DNA of 64,000 bases from PALSA-505 sp963699015 (GCA_963699015.1 CAVOSX010000006.1:186001-250000), one strand, 5' to 3'. Shown: positions 34,473-43,380, numbered from the stretch's first letter. Program-made: numbers and translations. Notes: generated by a model from the sequence alone, not told the origin.

Positions 34473-35441
34473 TCAGGGGATGAGCAGGACCCGGCCGAAC
34501 GCCTGCCTGCTCTCGATGTAGGCGTGCGCTTCGGCGGCCTGGTCGAGCGGGAACTGCCGGTCGATCACGACCCGGAGCTGGCCGGCCGCGACCTCGTCGA
34601 GCAGCCGGGCGATGACGCCGTGCGCCCGCCGGCCGACGATCAGCTCCGCGCCGAGGAAATACCCGGTGAGCGTCTGGTTGCTGGGGCGCATGCCGGAGAT
34701 GTCCAGCAGCGAGGTGGTCTGCCTTCCGGCGTCCCCGAACGTCAGGCAGCGGCCGCGGTAGGCCAGGCACTGCAGGCTTTTCTGCAGGTTGGAACCGCCG
34801 ATCGAGTCCACGATGACATCGGCGCCGTGGCCGCCAGTCAGGCGGCGCACGGCCGCGGCGAAGTCGGTCGAGGCGTAGTTGATCCCGTCATCGAGCCCGT
34901 ACTCGCGCAATCGCCGCAGCCGCTCGTCGCTGGAGGCGGTGGCGAGCACCCGGGCTCCGGCCCTGCTGGCGAGCTGGATCGCGGCCAGGCCGACTCCGCT
35001 GGCCCCGGCGTGGATGAGCGCGACCTCGCCCGCCTGCAGCCTGCCGAACTCGAACAGGCAGTCATCGGCCGTGCCGAACGCCACCGGAACGCAGGCCGCC
35101 TCCTCGGTGGACAGCCGGTCGGGAATCAGCCAGCACATTGACTCATGCGTCGCTCGCAGCTCGGCGTGCGACCCGTCCGCCCCGACAGTCACCGCCCGGT
35201 CCCCGGCGGTGAACCCGGCCACGTTGATGCCGACGTCCAGCACGGTGCCGGCGCACTGGTAGCCGACGACGTGCGGTACGGCCGCCAGCTCTCCGCGCAG
35301 CCGGTGCAGGGTGTCCCCGCCCTCGATGCTCACCGCCTCAACGCGGATGAGCACATCGTCAGGGCCGATGACCGGGTCGGGTACCTCTTCGACCCGGAAC
35401 ACCTCGGGCCCGCCGGCCTGGTAATACACGGCTGCTTTCAC
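34473..35441 (-). CDS. MDR-superfamily zinc-free oxidoreductase
   Basis: 322 residues: MKAAVYYQAGGPEVFRVEEV at the start, the Rossmann motif HAGASGVGLAAIQLASRAG in the middle and RQAFGRVLLIP at the end. Zinc ligands are absent, so it belongs to the quinone oxidoreductase/crotonyl reductase-like group using NADPH. It is tandem with a second MDR gene (35558-36511), from which it differs substantially, so the pair is not a recent duplication. There is 116 bp between them with no further gene. Confidence 0.85.
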   Translation of the reverse strand: MKAAVYYQAGGPEVFRVEEVPDPVIGPDDVLIRVEAVSIEGGDTLHRLRGELAAVPHVVGYQCAGTVLDVGINVAGFTAGDRAVTVGADGSHAELRATHESMCWLIPDRLSTEEAACVPVAFGTADDCLFEFGRLQAGEVALIHAGASGVGLAAIQLASRAGARVLATASSDERLRRLREYGLDDGINYASTDFAAAVRRLTGGHGADVIVDSIGGSNLQKSLQCLAYRGRCLTFGDAGRQTTSLLDISGMRPSNQTLTGYFLGAELIVGRRAHGVIARLLDEVAAGQLRVVIDRQFPLDQAAEAHAYIESRQAFGRVLLIP

Positions 35442-35557
35442 CGCCGGTCTCCCTTCGCCTTCTGCATGGCTGGCCTCCCGCGGGCCCGGATCGGCGTGAC
35501 CGGGCCTGTCCGCCTGCCGGCCATGCTGACCCGCCGGGTCGCGCTGACCCCGCGGCG

Positions 35558-36511
35558 CTAGTCCGCCGGAGTGAGGACGATCTTGCCGACCTTACCCCCC
35601 GCCCTGAAAAGGTCGTACGCCACGGCCGCCTCGTCAAGTGCGAAGGCGGCCGCGACCGGTACCCGGATCCGGCCCGCCGTCACCATGGGCAGCACCCGCT
35701 TCTCGAGCTGACGGGCGAGTACCGCCTTCTCCTCCAGCGGGCGGGCGCGCAGCATCGACGCGCTGATCCGGCCGCGCTTGATCATCAGTGCGCGCAGGTC
35801 GATCTCGGCGGTGGCGCCGACGCCCACCCCGATGACCACGATGCGACCGCGGGAGGCCAGGGAGGCGATGTTCTCGGCGAGGTTGGCCGCGCCCACGAGC
35901 TCGACGATCACGTCGAACGGCCCGTGCCCGGCGAAGCCGTCGGGCGCGATGACCTGGTCGGCGCCCAGCGCGGCGACCGCGTCGCGGCTGCCGGGGTTGC
36001 GGACGGTCGCGACCACCCGGGCGCCGGCGGCCGCGCCGAGCTGCACCGCCGCCGTGCCGACCCCTCCGGCGGCCCCGTGCACCAGGAGCGTCTCGCCGGC
36101 CTGCAGGCCCGCCTGGCCGAAGATCGCGTCGTGGGCAGTCATGAACACTTCGGGGAAGCCGCCGGCGCCCGGCCAGCTGAGCCCGTCGGGTACCGGCATG
36201 AGCTGGCTCTGGTGCACCACCGCCAGCTCCGCCTGCCCGGCGCCCGCGACGACCGCCATGACCCGGTCGCCGGGGCTGAAGCGGGTGGCGTTGCGGCCCA
36301 CCTGGACGACGTCCCCGGCCAGCTCCAGGCCGGGGATGTCCTCGGGTATGCCGAGGCCAGGCGGCGGCGGGTAATACCCGAGTACCTGCATCTGGTCGGC
36401 GCTGTTGAGCCCGGCCGCGCGCACGCGGACCAGGACCTCGCCGGGACCCGGCGCCGGGTCAGGGTGCTCGGCGGTAACGATCTCGCCGTCGCGGATGGTG
36501 GCAGCACGCAC
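35558..36511 (-). CDS. MDR-superfamily quinone oxidoreductase-like protein
   Basis: 317 residues. It has the N-terminal MRAATIRDGEIVTAEHPDPA, the nucleotide-binding HGAAGGVGTAAVQLGAAAGA and the family's C-terminal GGKVGKIVLTP. The NSADQMQ motif (from the NxxDxxxR pattern of quinone reductases) and the lack of cysteine zinc ligands place it in the zinc-free class. It lies downstream of the cysteine-rich HTH regulator on the same strand (88 bp gap) and may be under its control. Confidence 0.87.
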   Translation of the reverse strand: MRAATIRDGEIVTAEHPDPAPGPGEVLVRVRAAGLNSADQMQVLGYYPPPPGLGIPEDIPGLELAGDVVQVGRNATRFSPGDRVMAVVAGAGQAELAVVHQSQLMPVPDGLSWPGAGGFPEVFMTAHDAIFGQAGLQAGETLLVHGAAGGVGTAAVQLGAAAGARVVATVRNPGSRDAVAALGADQVIAPDGFAGHGPFDVIVELVGAANLAENIASLASRGRIVVIGVGVGATAEIDLRALMIKRGRISASMLRARPLEEKAVLARQLEKRVLPMVTAGRIRVPVAAAFALDEAAVAYDLFRAGGKVGKIVLTPAD

Positions 36512-36599
36512 GGTCCCACTCCGATCTCAAGCCCTCAGCACCGCCGCCGGCCCAGCAGGCAGCCGCGGGCCCTTGCTGAGGCGTCCGGGACTATGCAAT

Positions 36600-37310
36600 C
36601 TATCCCGCGCCCGGCGGGCACACGCAGACGCAGCACATTCCCGGCTCGGGCCGCAGGTCGGCGCGCACGGTCTCGTTGCCAAGCCCGCGCAGCATGCCGT
36701 CGACGAACGCGGCGTTCAGGCCGCAGACCAGCTCTCGCTGGCGCTGGGCCAGCGCATGGAACGGGCAGTTGCGCAGCACGAGCCCGCCGCCGTCGGCGCG
36801 GGCCTCGTAGCCGAGCTGGTCGAGCAGGTCCTCGGCCACGGCCATCGTGCGCTCGGCGCCGGGGCGTCCCAGGTTCCGCCGCTCCCGCAGGCCGGCGCCG
36901 AGATGCCACCCCCGGTCCCTGGCCACCCGCCGGGACACGTCGGCGGGCTGACCGCCGCCCTGCTCCTGGCTCATCCGGGCCAGGCTGTCCGCCAGGATCT
37001 CGCCCGCGAGCTCATAACGCCGCTCGGGCAGCGACACCGAGAACTCCCGGTCCGATACCGAGTAGCGCTTGGGCGCCCGGCCGACCCGCCGGCGCACGCC
37101 CCTGGGCACCTCGTGGCCGGCCTGCAGCAGCCCACGGTCGACCAGCTTGTCGAGGTGGAAGGCGGCCAGCTTGACCGAGATCCGCACGGTCGCGGCGGCC
37201 TCCTCGCGAGTCACCGGCCGGTTCTGGCGGCGCACATAGCGGTACAGCGCCGAGCGCACCTCGTCGCCGAGCGCGGCGAGGGCCTGCAACTGCCGTTCCT
37301 GCTTCATCAT
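36600..37310 (-). CDS. ArsR/SufR-like HTH regulator with C-terminal cysteine cluster
   Basis: 236 residues. The N-terminal winged helix-turn-helix is visible in LAALGDEVRSALYRYVRRQN, TREEAAATVRISVKLAAFHL and DKLVDRGLL. The C-terminal part carries RNCPFHALAQRQRELVCGLN and then PGMCCVCVCPPG. The spread of cysteines resembles SufR-type repressors that hold an iron-sulfur cluster, although the spacing is not the classical one and the final cluster is unusually dense. It is divergent from folE across a 152-bp, AT-rich region with two inverted repeats. Likely target genes are itself, folE and possibly the MDR gene downstream. Confidence 0.8.
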   Translation of the reverse strand: MMKQERQLQALAALGDEVRSALYRYVRRQNRPVTREEAAATVRISVKLAAFHLDKLVDRGLLQAGHEVPRGVRRRVGRAPKRYSVSDREFSVSLPERRYELAGEILADSLARMSQEQGGGQPADVSRRVARDRGWHLGAGLRERRNLGRPGAERTMAVAEDLLDQLGYEARADGGGLVLRNCPFHALAQRQRELVCGLNAAFVDGMLRGLGNETVRADLRPEPGMCCVCVCPPGAG

Positions 37311-37338
37311 CTGACGATATCGCTAACGTGTGTGTCCT

Positions 37339-37391
37339 ATATGCAACATATTACCCACGTGAACGGGGCGTCTGTATCCAATTTCTGGATA
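37339..37391. promoter_or_regulatory. AT-rich intergenic region with two palindromes between the HTH regulator and folE
   Basis: ATATG-CAA-CATAT (37339-37351) and TATCCA-ATTTC-TGGATA (37375-37391, itself flanked by GGGG and CCCC) are inverted repeats in the 37311-37462 gap. The gap is much richer in A/T than its surroundings. A TATATT at 37410-37415 could be the folE -10 box. The palindromes are good operator candidates for the adjacent regulator; this is inferred from position. Confidence 0.5.
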
Positions 37392-37462
37392 ACACCCCTT
37401 AGTATTAGCTATATTAACCAGGCTGGCCGACAACGCGCGGCGGCGCAAGGAAGGTGCCTCTC

Positions 37463-38086
37463 ATGACCACACTTACCCCCGATCGGCTGGAGTCCTCGCC
37501 GAATCTGCCTCCGGCTGAGGAGCCGGGCAGGCCGGTGGACCTGGTACGGGCCGAACGAGCGGTGGCCGACCTGCTCGGCGCGTTCGGCGTCGATCTGAGC
37601 GGCGAGTCGCTGGCCGAGACGCCGGCCCGGGTGGCCAGGGCCTACGCCGAGATGCTCTCCCCGCAGCCGTTCGATCTCACTACGTTCCCCAATGACGAGG
37701 CCTACGACGAGCTGATCGTGATCAGGGACATTCCGTTCCACTCCCTGTGCGAGCACCACCTGCTGCCCTTCATCGGGGTCGCCCACATCGGCTACCTGCC
37801 CGGCTCTCGCATCCTGGGGCTGTCAAAGTTCGCCCGGGTGGTCGAGCACTTCGCCCGGCGGCTGCAGGTCCAGGAGCGGCTGACGTCCCAGATCGCGCAG
37901 TGGCTGAACCAGAACCTCGGCCCGCGCGGCGTGGGCGTGGTGCTCGAGGCCGAGCATCTGTGCATGTCCCTGCGGGGCGTGCGCGCCGGGGGGACCCGCA
38001 CGGTCACGTCGGCCCTGCACGGCACGGTACGCCACGACGAGCGCACCCGGTCGGAGTTTCTGGCCCTGGTCGGCATCGGTGGCTGA
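37463..38086 (+). CDS. folE: GTP cyclohydrolase I
   Basis: 207 residues. The zinc and catalytic motif SLCEHHLLPFIGVAHIGYLP has Cys96, His98 and His99, and the third zinc cysteine lies in AEHLCMSLRGV near residue 167. The core also has LGLSKFARVVEHFARRLQVQ and ERLTSQIA. It converts GTP to 7,8-dihydroneopterin triphosphate, the first step of folate and biopterin synthesis. I chose the ATG at 37463 because AAGGAAGG lies eight bases upstream. No other folate genes are adjacent, which suggests this copy serves a different pterin pathway. The PTPS-like enzyme at 53039 would use its product. Confidence 0.96.
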   Translation: MTTLTPDRLESSPNLPPAEEPGRPVDLVRAERAVADLLGAFGVDLSGESLAETPARVARAYAEMLSPQPFDLTTFPNDEAYDELIVIRDIPFHSLCEHHLLPFIGVAHIGYLPGSRILGLSKFARVVEHFARRLQVQERLTSQIAQWLNQNLGPRGVGVVLEAEHLCMSLRGVRAGGTRTVTSALHGTVRHDERTRSEFLALVGIGG

Positions 38087-38178
38087 GGCAGGCGGTCGCC
38101 ACTGCCCGTTCGGTACCGGTCATCGTCACCCGGAGGGTCGCGACCAGGAGAAACCGTCGTGACCGAGAGGAGACTGTC

Positions 38179-39408
38179 ATGACCGACGACCGCGGTTTCG
38201 TCATCATCGGGGCCAGCCTGGCCGGAGCCAAGGCGGCCCAGACCCTGCGGGAAGAGGGCTTCGACGGGCGGATCGTGCTCATCGGGGAGGAACCGGTGCG
38301 GCCCTACGAGCGCCCGGTGCTGTCCAAGGATTTCCTGCAGGGCAAGGCGGAGGCCGACGCGGCGTTCGTGCATGACCCTGGCTACTACGACCAGCAGGAC
38401 ATCGACCTGCGCCTGTCCACCCGGGTAAGCAGCCTTGAGCCGCAGCACCGCGAGGTCGTGCTCGCGTCGGGGGAACGGCTCGGTTACGACGCCGTGCTGC
38501 TGGCCACCGGAGCCGCGCCGCGCCGCCTTCCGGTCCCGGGAGCAGACCTCGCGGGCGTGCATTACCTCAGGAACCTGACCGACGCGGAGCGGCTGCGTTC
38601 CGCGATCACCGGGGGAGCCCGCGTGGTGGTGATCGGGGCGGGGTGGATCGGCTGCGAGGTGGCCGCCTCGGCCCGCCAGCTCGGCGCGGAGGTGGCGATG
38701 GTCGAGCTGGGCCGGCTGCCCCTGGAGCGGGTGCTCGGACCTGAGCTTGGCACCTTCTACCGGGACGTGCACGCCGATCACGGCGTGCAGCTGCACTTCG
38801 GCGCCGGGGTGGAGGCGCTGCGGGGCGGCGACCGGGTGGAGCAGGTCCTGCTGACCGACGGGACGGCTCTGGCCGCCGACGTGGTGGTGGCGGGCGTGGG
38901 CGTCACCCCGCGGGTCGAGCTCGCCGAGGCGGCGGGACTGGCGCTGGACAACGGGGTCATCACCGACGAGTACCTGGCCGCGAGCGCGGCCGGCGTGTTC
39001 GCCGCCGGCGACGTGGCCAGCGCCTGGCATCCCGTGTTCGGCCGCCGCATCCGCCTGGAGCACTGGTCCTCGGCGCTCAACCAGGGCCCGGTGGCGGCCA
39101 GGAACATGCTCGGCACCCGCACCCGCTACGACCGGATCCCGTATTTCTACGCCGACCAGTACGACGTCGGCATGGAGTACTCCGGGTACGCGCCGGACTG
39201 GGACCAGGTGGTCTTCCGCGGCGATCCAGGCAAGCGGGAGTTCATCGCCTTCTGGCTCAAGGACGGCCGGGTGGCGGCGGGCATGAACGTCAACGTGTGG
39301 GACGTGGCCGGCCCGATCGCGGCCCTCGTCGCCACCGGCGGCCAGGTTGACCTGGCCTGCCTGCTCGACCCGGACGTGGAGCTTGCCGCCCTGACCGGGG
39401 CCGCCTAG
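38179..39408 (+). CDS. FAD-dependent ferredoxin/rubredoxin reductase-like oxidoreductase
   Basis: 409 residues. The FAD-binding N-terminus is GFVIIGASLAGAKAAQTLRE, the second dinucleotide site (NADH) is VVVIGAGWIGCEVAASARQL and the FAD-closing motif is AAGVFAAGDVASAWHP. The C-terminal reductase domain ends near residue 400. The family transfers electrons from NAD(P)H to ferredoxins of P450 or Rieske oxygenases. No ferredoxin, P450 or oxygenase is in the window. GAGAGGAG lies upstream. A paralogue is encoded at 56173-57429, next to the pterin operon. Convergent with, and overlapping by four bases, the next gene. Confidence 0.9.
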   Translation: MTDDRGFVIIGASLAGAKAAQTLREEGFDGRIVLIGEEPVRPYERPVLSKDFLQGKAEADAAFVHDPGYYDQQDIDLRLSTRVSSLEPQHREVVLASGERLGYDAVLLATGAAPRRLPVPGADLAGVHYLRNLTDAERLRSAITGGARVVVIGAGWIGCEVAASARQLGAEVAMVELGRLPLERVLGPELGTFYRDVHADHGVQLHFGAGVEALRGGDRVEQVLLTDGTALAADVVVAGVGVTPRVELAEAAGLALDNGVITDEYLAASAAGVFAAGDVASAWHPVFGRRIRLEHWSSALNQGPVAARNMLGTRTRYDRIPYFYADQYDVGMEYSGYAPDWDQVVFRGDPGKREFIAFWLKDGRVAAGMNVNVWDVAGPIAALVATGGQVDLACLLDPDVELAALTGAA

Positions 39409-40511
39409 AGCTCGATCGCGTACCGGGCAACGGCGTCCTCATCCCAGGCCAGCCCGTTGCCCGGAACGTCGGGCGGGTACAGGTGGCCCGCGCGGATCTC
39501 GAACGGCCGGGCCAGGACCGGGTGCGCCCAGTCCTGCCACTCCAGCCACTGCCCGGTCGGCGTGGTCGGCAGCAGCTGGCTGGATACCTCCGGGTACAGG
39601 TGGGAGGACATCGGCATCCCGGTGGCCTCGGCGATGGCGGCGGCGCGCAGCCACCCGGTTACCCCGCCGATGCGCATCAGGTCTGGCATCACCAGGTCGC
39701 ACGCCTGGGCCTGGATCGCGTCGAGCATGGCCCTGGGGCCGTAGAAGTTCTCCCCGAGCATGATCGGGGTCGCGACCTCACGGGCGAGCCTGGCGTGCCC
39801 GGCCAGGTCGTCGTAGCGCAGCGGCTCCTCGATCCACTCGATGCCCTCGGCGTCCAGCGCGCGGCACCGGGTGAGCGCCTCGCCGAGGGTCAGTCCCTGG
39901 TTGTAGTCCACGACCAGGGTGATCTGTTCGCCGACCGCGGCGCGGACGTTGCGCACGGCCGCCAGGTCGTCGGCGGCGCGGTCGCGGCCCACCCTGACCT
40001 TGAGCGCGGTGAACCCGCCTTCGGCGACCAGCGCCAGCGCCTCCTCGCCCGCGGCCTCGGGCGGGATGAGCCCGAGCCCGTTGCTGTTGTAGGCGGGCAC
40101 CGGACCGGGCGTCCCGCCCAGCAGGCGGGCCAGCGGCAGCCCCGCCGCCTGGGCCAGCGCGTCCCACAGCGCCATGTCCAGCCCGGCCACGGCCGACACG
40201 GCCAGCCCCTGGTAGCCCGCTACCGCGAACCAGCCGCGGCTGGCCTCGAAGGCGCTGACCGGCGTCACCGGCTGGCCGCGCAGCCCGGCGCCGAGGTCGC
40301 GCAGCGCGGGCAGCAGGGCGCAGGCCGCCGTGCTCCGGTAGGGCGCCAGGTAGCTGCGGCCGGTGATGCCCTGCTCGGTTTCCAGGTCGACCAGCAGCAG
40401 CGGCCACTGCGCGAAGTACCCGATCCTGGTGCGCAGCGGCCGCCGGAACGGCACCATCACCGCCCGGACGGTCACCTCGCGCACGGTCAGCTGCGCACCC
40501 GCACCGGTCAT
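39405..40511 (-). CDS. enolase-superfamily enzyme (mandelate racemase/muconate cycloisomerase type)
   Basis: 368 residues. The lysine motif appears as ALKVRVG, with K171 and Arg where many relatives have the second Lys. Metal ligands are in LVVDYNQG, WIEEPLRYDD and IMLGENFYGP. A C-terminal His in SSHLYPE, with Asp in VMPDLMRIGG, suggests the His-Asp dyad. AAGGAG precedes the ATG at 40509-40511. The substrate is unknown; the nearest functional neighbours do not help. It is followed on the opposite strand by the FAD reductase with overlapping stops and may share a transcript with the TetR gene upstream. Confidence 0.87.
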   Translation of the reverse strand: MTGAGAQLTVREVTVRAVMVPFRRPLRTRIGYFAQWPLLLVDLETEQGITGRSYLAPYRSTAACALLPALRDLGAGLRGQPVTPVSAFEASRGWFAVAGYQGLAVSAVAGLDMALWDALAQAAGLPLARLLGGTPGPVPAYNSNGLGLIPPEAAGEEALALVAEGGFTALKVRVGRDRAADDLAAVRNVRAAVGEQITLVVDYNQGLTLGEALTRCRALDAEGIEWIEEPLRYDDLAGHARLAREVATPIMLGENFYGPRAMLDAIQAQACDLVMPDLMRIGGVTGWLRAAAIAEATGMPMSSHLYPEVSSQLLPTTPTGQWLEWQDWAHPVLARPFEIRAGHLYPPDVPGNGLAWDEDAVARYAIEL

Positions 40512-40549
40512 CAGATCTCCTTCCGGGTGTCCCGCCGTCACCGCGGCGC

Positions 40550-41326
40550 TCAGCGCCGCGCGTTCACGAGCACGTCGACGCCGTCCAGGATGCGGGACAG
40601 GCCGAAAACAAACTCATCGGCCGGGTCATCGGCCCGGTCGAAGACGCCCGCGGCGAGCAGCTTGCTGATCGCCGGGTAGCGCTGCGGGTCGGTCAGCGAG
40701 GTGAGCAGCCAGCTGTAGTACGACATCCACTCGTCCGGCGTGGCCTGCGTCGCGGCGATGGCCGCGCCGATGTCCGCGCCCACCGTCGCCTCGGCCCTGA
40801 CGTAGTTGCCGATCAGGAGCACCACCGAGGCCTTCGCGTCTTCGCCAAGATCGGTGCCGGCCAGGCATCTCAGCCCGTTCTCGAACCAGGCGACCTGGTT
40901 GGGGGTGACGGGCAGCCCGCTGATAGGGATGCGCAGCGCCCACTGGTTGCGGTACAGCGCCGTCCGGTATCCCCAGGCCCACCGCGACAGCCCCTCCCGC
41001 CAGCCCGTCCCGTCCTGCGCCGGGGGAGGGTCGCCCAGGGCGGTATCCGCCATGAGGTTGAGCAGTTCGTCCTTGGCCGACACGTACCGGTACAGGGACA
41101 TGGTCGAGGCGCCGAGCTCGGCGGCGACCCGGCTCATGGACACGGCCCCGAGGCCTTCGGACTCGGCCACCCGAACCCCGGCATCGACGATCCGCGGCAG
41201 GCTCAGGCCCGGCTTGGGCCCCTTGTGCGGCCGGTCCCTGAGTCCCCAGGCTGCCTCGATGCTCGCCGGCAGCTCCCAGCGGGGGGCGGCGTCTGCCGCC
41301 GCGCTCGGGTCGTGGCGTTCGGTCAT
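40550..41326 (-). CDS. TetR-family repressor of the adjacent ABC exporter
   Basis: 258 residues. The N-terminal TetR helix-turn-helix is LSLPRIVDAGVRVAESEGLG, then MSRVAAELGASTMSLYRYVS, AKDELLNLMAD. The long C-terminal domain (GLSRWAWGYRTALYRNQWAL onward) is of the TetR_C type found in regulators of drug exporters. The ATG at 41324-41326 is preceded by GGAAAG. It is divergent from an ABC exporter pair with operator-like palindromes and a sigma-70 promoter between them, so it most probably represses that exporter and itself. Confidence 0.92.
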   Translation of the reverse strand: MTERHDPSAAADAAPRWELPASIEAAWGLRDRPHKGPKPGLSLPRIVDAGVRVAESEGLGAVSMSRVAAELGASTMSLYRYVSAKDELLNLMADTALGDPPPAQDGTGWREGLSRWAWGYRTALYRNQWALRIPISGLPVTPNQVAWFENGLRCLAGTDLGEDAKASVVLLIGNYVRAEATVGADIGAAIAATQATPDEWMSYYSWLLTSLTDPQRYPAISKLLAAGVFDRADDPADEFVFGLSRILDGVDVLVNARR

Positions 41327-41345
41327 AGCTGCTGCTTTCCGCGGG

Positions 41346-41414
41346 TTGACAACCCATCCTAGGACTGCGTATCTTCTACGCACTAGAGTGTATTACATAC
41401 GCAGAAAAGTATGT
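41346..41414 (+). promoter_or_regulatory. ABC exporter promoter with two operator palindromes
   Basis: TTGACA (41346-41351) is followed after 18 bases by TATCTT (41370-41375), a good plus-strand promoter for the exporter. A perfect inverted repeat TGCGTA-TCTTC-TACGCA (41366-41382) covers the -10 box. A second, ACATAC-N8-GTATGT (41395-41414), lies just downstream. The placement is that of TetR repression sites. Confidence 0.7.
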
Positions 41415-41473
41415 TGGGTACGCAGAAGATGTGGCGGGCCTGCGGCACGCCACCCCCGGAGGAGGCAGCGCGC

Positions 41474-42511
41474 ATGACGATGACCACCGAGCTGGCCGTG
41501 CAGGCCGCCGGCCTGCACAAGTCCTACGGTCAGACCAAGGTGCTGACGGGCGTGGATCTGCGGGTGGCCCGGGGCAGCATCTTCGCCCTGCTCGGCCCGA
41601 ACGGGGCCGGCAAGACGACCACCGTGCGCATCCTGTCCACCTTGCTGCGCGCCGACGCCGGACAGGCCAGCGTGGCCGGCTTCGACGTGCTGCGCGAACG
41701 GCGGCAGGTCCGGCGAAGCATCAGCCTCACCGGGCAGTTCGCCGCGGTGGACGAGCTGCAGACCGGACAGGAGAACCTCCGCATGATGGCCAGGCTGGCC
41801 GGGCTGTCGCGGCCGCAGGCCCGGCGCCGCGCCAGCGAGCTGCTCGGCCAGTTCGACCTGGGCGCCGCCGCGGGCCGCAAGGCGGCGACCTACTCCGGCG
41901 GCATGCGCCGGCGTCTCGACCTCGCCGCGGGGCTGGTCGTGCCCCCTGCGGTGATCTTCCTCGACGAGCCGACCACCGGCCTGGACCCGCGCAGCAGGCA
42001 GCAGATGTGGGCCGTCATCACCGGCCTGGCCGGGACCGGGGTGACGGTCTTCCTGACCACGCAGTACCTCGAGGAAGCCGACCAGCTCGCGGATCAGATC
42101 GCGGTGATGGACGGCGGCACCGTGGTCGCGCAGGGCACGCCGGCCCAGCTCAAGCAGCTGGTCGCCGGCGAGCGCCTGGATCTGGTGCTGCGTACCGGCG
42201 CGGCCTTCGGGCAGATGGCCCGCTACCTCGGCGACCGCGCGATACGGCGCGACCCGGCCGAGCTGATCATCGGGGTCGCCACCGACGGCAGCTCCGCGCA
42301 GGTCAGGGAGCTACTCGACGAGCTCGACCCGGACCGCGACACGGTGGCCAGGTTCACCGTGCACACGCCCACGCTGGACGAGGCGTTCCTCACCCTGACC
42401 GGCCGCCGCGCTACCCGTCCCGGCGCCGCCAGCCGTCCCCGCGCCGCTACCGGTCCCGGCGCCGGCGGCCCCCGCGTCCCGCCGCAGCCGAAGGAGACCG
42501 CACATGTCTGA
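41474..42511 (+). CDS. ABC exporter ATP-binding protein (DrrA/daunorubicin-resistance type)
   Basis: 345 residues. Walker A is GPNGAGKTTTVR, the signature YSGGMRRRLDLAAGL and Walker B VIFLDEPTTGLDPRS. The H-loop region is TVFLTTQYLEEADQLADQIA. The C-terminal domain matches the DrrA subgroup, with a Pro/Ala/Arg-rich tail. It powers export of a hydrophobic drug or lipid through the permease encoded next. GGAGG precedes the ATG. The genes overlap by eight bases. Regulation by the divergent TetR protein is strongly suggested by the operator layout. Confidence 0.95.
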   Translation: MTMTTELAVQAAGLHKSYGQTKVLTGVDLRVARGSIFALLGPNGAGKTTTVRILSTLLRADAGQASVAGFDVLRERRQVRRSISLTGQFAAVDELQTGQENLRMMARLAGLSRPQARRRASELLGQFDLGAAAGRKAATYSGGMRRRLDLAAGLVVPPAVIFLDEPTTGLDPRSRQQMWAVITGLAGTGVTVFLTTQYLEEADQLADQIAVMDGGTVVAQGTPAQLKQLVAGERLDLVLRTGAAFGQMARYLGDRAIRRDPAELIIGVATDGSSAQVRELLDELDPDRDTVARFTVHTPTLDEAFLTLTGRRATRPGAASRPRAATGPGAGGPRVPPQPKETAHV

Positions 42512-43307
42512 CCTCGCCTCTGGCCTCGCCGCCCCCCGCGCCGGCGCCCGGGCTCCGGGCAGCACCGATCTGCTGATCATGACCGCGCGCTGCTTGCGGC
42601 TGTCGCGACGCCGGATCGACGCGCTGCTCACCTCGCTGCTGCTGCCGGTCATGCTCATGGTGGTGTTCGTCTACCTGTTCGGCGGCGCGATCCGGACCGG
42701 TGACCAGCACTACATCACCTACGTCGTCCCCGGCGTCCTGCTGCTGTGCGCGGCGGTGGGCTCGGCGGGCACGGCGGTATCGGTCAGCCAGGACATGACC
42801 GGTGGCATCATCGACCGGTTCCGGTCGATGAACGTCGGCGGCGCTTCGGTGCTGTTCGGTCACGTGGCCTCGAACGTGGCGCGCAACGTCGTCTCCACCG
42901 TCCTGGTGTTCGCGGTCGCGTTGGGCATCGGGTTCCGCCCGCATGCCGGGCTTGCCGCCTGGCTCGCCGTGGCCGGCCTGCTGGTGCTGTTCGTGGCCGC
43001 CATCTCCTGGCTCTGCGCGGCCTGGGGCCTGATGGCCGGGTCGGCCGAGGCGGCAGGCGGCTGCATGTTCCTGCTGATGTTCGCGACGTACGCGAGCAGC
43101 GCGTTCGTCCCGATCGGCACCATGCCTCGCTGGATGCACGGGTTCGCGGCGCACCAGCCGGCCACCCCGGTCATCGAGACCTTGCGCGGGCTGCTGCTGG
43201 GCACGCCGGCCGGCGGCAGCTGGTGGCAGGCGGTGGCCTGGTGCGGCGGCATCATGGCCGTCTCCGCGACGGGCTGCGTGCTGCTGTTCCGGCGGCGCAC
43301 CGCGTGA
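42504..43307 (+). CDS. ABC-2 type permease (DrrB-like)
   Basis: 267 residues, six hydrophobic segments, ABC-2 membrane domain. Visible elements are LTSLLLPVMLMVVFVYLFGG, QHYITYVVPGVLLLCAAVG, the cytoplasmic amphipathic IIDRFRSMNVGGASVLFGH and MHGFAAHQPATPVIETLRGL near the end. Functional partner of the preceding ATPase. The stop codon runs straight into a large hairpin at 43308-43356. Confidence 0.93.
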   Translation: MSDLASGLAAPRAGARAPGSTDLLIMTARCLRLSRRRIDALLTSLLLPVMLMVVFVYLFGGAIRTGDQHYITYVVPGVLLLCAAVGSAGTAVSVSQDMTGGIIDRFRSMNVGGASVLFGHVASNVARNVVSTVLVFAVALGIGFRPHAGLAAWLAVAGLLVLFVAAISWLCAAWGLMAGSAEAAGGCMFLLMFATYASSAFVPIGTMPRWMHGFAAHQPATPVIETLRGLLLGTPAGGSWWQAVAWCGGIMAVSATGCVLLFRRRTA

Positions 43308-43356
43308 GCGGACGGCGGCCCGCGCCTGCGGCCGGGAGCCGCAGGCCGCCGTCCGC
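43308..43356 (+). terminator. strong hairpin after the ABC exporter
   Basis: GCGGACGGCGGCC (43308-43320) pairs perfectly with GGCCGCCGTCCGC (43344-43356). Nested inside, CTGCGGC and GCCGCAG also pair. It begins directly after the permease stop codon. Confidence 0.75.
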
Positions 43357-43380
43357 GCCGTCCTCCACTACCGTGCGAAC

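Noticed and set aside
37311..37462. AT-rich segment considered as a mobile-element scar
   Set aside because: No transposase, terminal repeats or target duplication; position and palindromes fit a divergent operator region better.
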